Shown here: positions 6,033 through 8,396 of the stretch, in pieces
How the letters are laid out: the number at the start of each line of letters is the position of its first letter
How positions within the stretch are numbered: position 1 is the first letter of the stretch
NCBI GenBank assembly: GCA_002425935.1
Contig: DINE01000004.1
Coordinates: 27,474 to 35,869 of the forward strand
Length of the DNA: 8,396 nucleotides
Direction: 5' to 3'
From: Bacteroidales bacterium UBA5548
GTDB lineage: Bacteria; Bacteroidota; Bacteroidia; Bacteroidales; UBA932
Notes under the pieces: model-generated
What the model was told of the DNA's origin: nothing
Databases searched by the model: none
What the model saw: the letters and a program-made list of their open reading frames with translations, nothing else
Position numbers and translations under genes: made by a program

Positions 6033-7670
6033 TTACATCATTCCGCCCATTCCGCCCATTCCCGGAGCACCGCCCATTGGCATCGGGTTCTCCTCTTTCT
6101 TCTCGGCAAGAACGCACTCTGTAGTCAGGAACATTCCGGCTACCGAAGCTGCATTCTCCAGAGCAATACGGGTAACCTTGGTAGGGTCAATTACACCTGT
6201 TTTATAGAGGTGCTCGTACTTGTCTGTTCTTGCGTTGTAACCGAAGTCCTCTTTACCCTCTTTAATCTTCTGTATAACCACGCTACCCTCGATTCCTGCA
6301 TTCTCTACAATCATACGGAGCGGCTCTTCGATAGCTCTTGCTATGATTGCAATACCTGTGGTCTGATCTTCGTTTTCGCCTTTAAGGTCTTTAAGCTCTT
6401 CAATTGCGCGGATGTAAGCAACTCCGCCGCCCGGTACGATTCCCTCCTCAACAGCAGCACGAGTTGCACTAAGTGCATCGTCAACTCTGTCTTTCTTCTC
6501 TTTCATCTCTACCTCTGTAGCGGCACCTACATACAGAACGGCAACTCCACCTGCAAGTTTGGCAAGACGCTCCTGAAGCTTCTCTCTGTCATAGTCGCTG
6601 GTTGTTGTCTCCATCTGCTTGCGGATCTGAGCAACTCTCTTGTCGATAGCCACTTTTTCTCCGGCTCCGTTAACAATTGTTGTATTCTCTTTGTCAATTG
6701 TAATCTTATCAGCTCTTCCAAGCATCTCAAGAGTCGCTCCGTCAAGGCGAAGACCCTTCTCCTCTGAAATTACTGTACCACCTGTAAGAATTGCGATATC
6801 CTCTAGCATCTCTTTCCTGCGATCACCAAAGCCCGGAGCCTTAACTGCTGCAATCTTGAGTGTTCCGCGCAGACGGTTTACAACAAGTGTTGCAAGAGCC
6901 TCTCCGTCAACATCCTCTGCGATAATTACAAGAGACATTCCGCCTTGTGCAACCGGCTCAAGAACAGGCATAAGATCTTTCATTGTAGAGATCTTCTTGT
7001 CTGTAATCAGAATGTATGGCTTGTCAAGAACAGCCTCCATCTTCTCCGGATTTGTCATGAAGTAAGGTGAGATGTAGCCACGGTCAAACTGCATACCCTC
7101 TACAACCTTAACCTCTGTGTCGGTACCTTTGGCCTCCTCAACAGTAATTACTCCCTCTTTCTTAACCTTTGCCATAGCTTCTGCAATCAGCTTACCTATT
7201 TCAAAGTCATTGTTTGCAGAAATTGTTGCAACCTGTTCGATTTTAGTGATATCGTCACCAATAGAGTGGCTCTGCTTTTTGAGCGATTTCACAACAGCCT
7301 CAACAGCTTTGTCGATACCTCTCTTAAGATCCATCGGATTTGCACCTGCTGTTACATTCTTAAGACCAACGTTGATAATTGACTGAGCAAGTACTGTAGC
7401 TGTAGTTGTGCCGTCACCTGCCTGATCGGCTGTCTTTGAGGCAACCTCTTTAACCATCTGTGCACCCATGTTTGCAAAACGATCTTCAAGTTCAATCTCT
7501 TTTGCAACTGTTACACCATCTTTGGTAATCTGTGGAGAGCCATATTTTTTGTCAATGACAACATTTCTTCCTTTTGGACCAAGTGTCACCTTTACTGCAT
7601 TTGCCAGTGCATCAACGCCCTCTTTCATAAGGTTGCGGGCTTCGATGTTAAATTTTATCTCTTTTGCCAT
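6033..7670 (-). CDS. groEL: 60-kDa chaperonin GroEL
   Basis: GroEL is the ATP-driven tetradecameric folding chamber that works with GroES in the cytoplasm. The protein is 545 residues, close to the E. coli length of 548. The equatorial ATP site shows KVTLGPKGRNVVID (27-40) and DGTTTATVLAQ (86-96), with Asp86 equivalent to E. coli Asp87. GIVPGGGVAYI (410-420) and Asp398 in RVDDALSATRAAVEEG complete the nucleotide site. The apical domain (about 190-375) includes EGMQFDRGYISPYFMTNPEK. The C-terminus ends in the flexible Gly-Met tail (MPMGGAPGMGGMGGMM). The ATG at 7670 gives the standard MAKEIKFNIEARN start and has no Shine-Dalgarno. It follows groES after an unusually long 243-bp spacer with no TAnnTTTG element, so it is probably transcribed from the groES promoter. 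Nothing in it looks degenerate, and it reads as the main housekeeping chaperonin. Confidence 0.99.
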   Translation of the reverse strand: MAKEIKFNIEARNLMKEGVDALANAVKVTLGPKGRNVVIDKKYGSPQITKDGVTVAKEIELEDRFANMGAQMVKEVASKTADQAGDGTTTATVLAQSIINVGLKNVTAGANPMDLKRGIDKAVEAVVKSLKKQSHSIGDDITKIEQVATISANNDFEIGKLIAEAMAKVKKEGVITVEEAKGTDTEVKVVEGMQFDRGYISPYFMTNPEKMEAVLDKPYILITDKKISTMKDLMPVLEPVAQGGMSLVIIAEDVDGEALATLVVNRLRGTLKIAAVKAPGFGDRRKEMLEDIAILTGGTVISEEKGLRLDGATLEMLGRADKITIDKENTTIVNGAGEKVAIDKRVAQIRKQMETTTSDYDREKLQERLAKLAGGVAVLYVGAATEVEMKEKKDRVDDALSATRAAVEEGIVPGGGVAYIRAIEELKDLKGENEDQTTGIAIIARAIEEPLRMIVENAGIEGSVVIQKIKEGKEDFGYNARTDKYEHLYKTGVIDPTKVTRIALENAASVAGMFLTTECVLAEKKEENPMPMGGAPGMGGMGGMM

Positions 7671-7740
7671 ATTTCTGAATTTTAATGATTTGTTTAATTA
7701 GTTAAGCAGATATTTTGATCTGTTGTTTTTAAAATTGTGT

Positions 7741-7757
7741 GGTAAAGTGTTGTCTTA
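7741..7757 (+). repeat. Direct repeat copy 1 in the groES-groEL spacer
   Basis: GGTAAAGTGTTGTCTTA. The partner copy lies at 7843-7860, 102 bp away. The copies are identical except that G at 7747 corresponds to CA in the partner. Confidence 0.6.
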
Positions 7758-7842
7758 TTGTTGGTATACATGTAGTTTTTATTATAAGCAACCTTCTGGT
7801 TTAATAATCGGTAAGCTTCTAGTTATATAATTTGCCTTTTTT

Positions 7843-7860
7843 GGTAAACATGTTGTCTTA
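7843..7860 (+). repeat. Direct repeat copy 2 in the groES-groEL spacer
   Basis: GGTAAACATGTTGTCTTA. It is the partner of 7741-7757 and includes the palindrome AACATGTT at 7847-7854, shared in altered form with TACATGTA at 7767-7774. Confidence 0.6.
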
Positions 7861-7913
7861 AATCAGTAATCTCCACTTCACCAGATAATTATAATTTAAT
7901 GCCCTTTAGCTGC

Positions 7914-8186
7914 TTAGCCAATTACAGCCAATACATCTGATTGACGCATCATCAGATAATCTTTTGAATCAACATTAATCTCGGTGCCGGAATATTTTCC
8001 GTAAAGCACTATGTCGCCCACTTTAAGTTCCATAGGCTCATCTTTCTTACCGCTGCCAACAGCAACAATTTTACCTTGTTGAGGTTTCTCCTTAGCTGTG
8101 TCGGGAATGTACAGTCCGCTTGCTGTTTTTGCCTCAGCCTCTTTAGGCTCTACCAAAACTCTGTCTGCTAATGGTTTGATGTTCAT
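7914..8186 (-). CDS. groES: 10-kDa co-chaperonin GroES
   Basis: GroES forms the heptameric lid that caps GroEL and closes the folding chamber. The 90-residue protein begins MNIKPLADRVLVEPKEAEAK, the standard beta-strand start. The mobile loop follows (about 16-34), carrying the GroEL-binding hydrophobic tripeptide LYI in SGLYIPDTA. The core strands GKIVAVGSGKK (38-48), VGDIVLYGKYSGTEI (56-70) and the end YLMMRQSDVLAVIG (77-90) match the family. It is a few residues shorter than E. coli GroES (97), which is usual in Bacteroidota. The ATG at 8186 has an A/T-rich leader without a Shine-Dalgarno. It is first in the groES-groEL(-bcp) transcription unit, driven by the promoter region at 8251-8288. 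No CIRCE element (TTAGCACTC-N9-GAGTGCTAA) is present upstream, so HrcA control of the usual kind is unlikely. Confidence 0.97.
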   Translation of the reverse strand: MNIKPLADRVLVEPKEAEAKTASGLYIPDTAKEKPQQGKIVAVGSGKKDEPMELKVGDIVLYGKYSGTEINVDSKDYLMMRQSDVLAVIG

Positions 8187-8250
8187 AATTAAACGTTTTT
8201 AGATTATTTGATTGTAAATTAGTTTAAAATTATATTCCGGGAGTAGTAAC

Positions 8251-8283
8251 ACAAATTAAGTGCCATTGGCGGAAACTGACAAA
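8251..8283 (-). promoter_or_regulatory. groES promoter candidate (overlapping housekeeping and sigma-54-like readings)
   Basis: On the minus strand TGGCAC-N5-TTGT (8265-8251) matches the sigma-54 -24/-12 pattern TGGCAC-N5-TTGC except for T in place of the last C. The same bases can be read as a Bacteroidota housekeeping promoter: TTTG (8283-8280), 21 bp, then TAATTTG (8258-8252), one base short of TAnnTTTG. Either reading puts the start near 8240 and gives a leader of about 50-55 bases. Sequence alone does not decide between them. Confidence 0.45.
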
Positions 8284-8288
8284 TTGTC
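8262..8288. promoter_or_regulatory. Two short dyads in the groES promoter, candidate operator
   Basis: GCCA-T-TGGC (8262-8270) and GACAA-A-TTGTC (8278-8288) are perfect odd-centred palindromes separated by seven bases. They overlap the upstream half of the predicted groES promoter, the position expected of a repressor or activator site. They do not resemble CIRCE. Their role is inferred from position only. Confidence 0.35.
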
Positions 8289-8372
8289 GCAAACTAATAT
8301 GCGCTGTTGACAATTAAGGTCCCGGCTCTATATATCCTTAGGCTTGAATTTATCTGCTTTGGTTAACAATTA

Positions 8373-8396
8373 ATGTATCTGCTTAAACTTCTGCTT
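8373..8396 (+). CDS. Possible 5' end of a divergent gene (runs off the right edge)
   Basis: An ATG at 8373 opens eight codons, MYLLKLLL, before the window ends. The hydrophobic, leucine-rich start could begin a signal peptide or membrane protein transcribed away from groES. The leader GGTTAACAATTA is A/T-rich like other starts here, but no TAnnTTTG element precedes it. Eight codons are too few to support a gene, and chance is a serious alternative, so the family cannot be stated. Confidence 0.2.

Larger units (their letters stand above)
7671..7913 (-). other. Long A/T-rich groES-groEL spacer with repeated motifs
   Basis: This 243-bp stretch has no convincing gene. The only open frames are short ones, such as 25 codons on the minus strand from the ATG at 7771. 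GGTAAAG-TGTTGTCTTA (7741-7757) recurs as GGTAAACATGTTGTCTTA (7843-7860), differing by one substitution and one indel. A third partial copy, TTGGTATACATGTAG (7761-7775), matches 7841-7855 at 13 of 15 positions. Two 8-bp palindromes, TACATGTA (7767-7774) and AACATGTT (7847-7854), lie in the copies 80 bp apart. A weak CAGAT/ATCTG hairpin sits at 7707-7722. The plus strand contains no CAAA, which rules out a consensus groEL promoter here. The function is unknown. Confidence 0.6.

Noticed and set aside
5991..6767. 258-codon plus-strand open frame opposite groEL
   Set aside because: It is cysteine- and serine-rich nonsense antisense to a fully conserved groEL, a typical shadow frame.
7694..7771. 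25-codon minus-strand frame in the groES-groEL spacer (starts MYTNNKTTLY)
   Set aside because: It is short, has the A/T-rich composition of the spacer and shows no recognisable motif or start signal.
8307..8335. TTGACA followed after 16 bp by TATATA, an E. coli-like plus-strand promoter
   Set aside because: Bacteroidota housekeeping sigma uses TTTG/TAnnTTTG rather than -35/-10 boxes, and A/T-rich spacers give such matches by chance.
8187..8396. CIRCE (HrcA operator) upstream of groES
   Set aside because: I looked for TTAGCACTC-N9-GAGTGCTAA on both strands and did not find it or a near match.

Overview
The window looks like ordinary core chromosome of a member of the Bacteroidota, most likely order Bacteroidales. 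The protein families fit that group: an S37 peptidase, a GldE-like CBS protein, a soluble DUF2156 protein and a short 90-residue GroES. Starts lack clear Shine-Dalgarno sequences and sit in A/T-rich leaders, and promoter candidates have the TAnnTTTG -7 form typical of the phylum. I cannot place the genus.

Layout from left to right. (1) Minus strand, 1-1515: tyrS (tyrosyl-tRNA synthetase) followed after one base by the 5' part of rbfA (30S maturation factor), which runs off the left edge. (2) 1516-1615: a divergent promoter region built on an 11-bp inverted repeat whose two arms each carry a TAnnTTTG element, one per direction. (3) Plus strand, 1616-5507: four closely spaced genes, namely a secreted S37-type serine peptidase, a DUF2156 acyl/aminoacyltransferase-like protein, a shortened GldE-like membrane CBS protein with a TTG start, and an Sfp-type 4'-phosphopantetheinyl transferase. 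A good TAnnTTTG element just before the GldE-like gene suggests that the last two genes can be transcribed separately. (4) Minus strand, 5508-8186: groES, a long 243-bp spacer, groEL, a strong hairpin, and a Bcp-type thiol peroxidase. Its stop codon directly abuts the phosphopantetheinyl transferase stop. (5) 8187-8396: the groES control region, with two small dyads and a promoter that can be read either as housekeeping or as sigma-54-like.

The right-hand block is a stress cluster of chaperonin plus peroxidase. The left-hand minus-strand pair serves translation. The plus-strand block mixes exported peptidase and envelope or carrier-protein functions, and its common purpose is not evident.

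I see no mobile element, CRISPR array, tRNA or rRNA, and no convincing new biological system. The most interesting observations are an intrinsic terminator for the bcp/groESL direction embedded in the coding sequence of the convergent transferase gene, the missing C-terminal domain and perfect 12-bp polypurine tandem duplication in the GldE-like gene, and the repeat-bearing spacer between groES and groEL.
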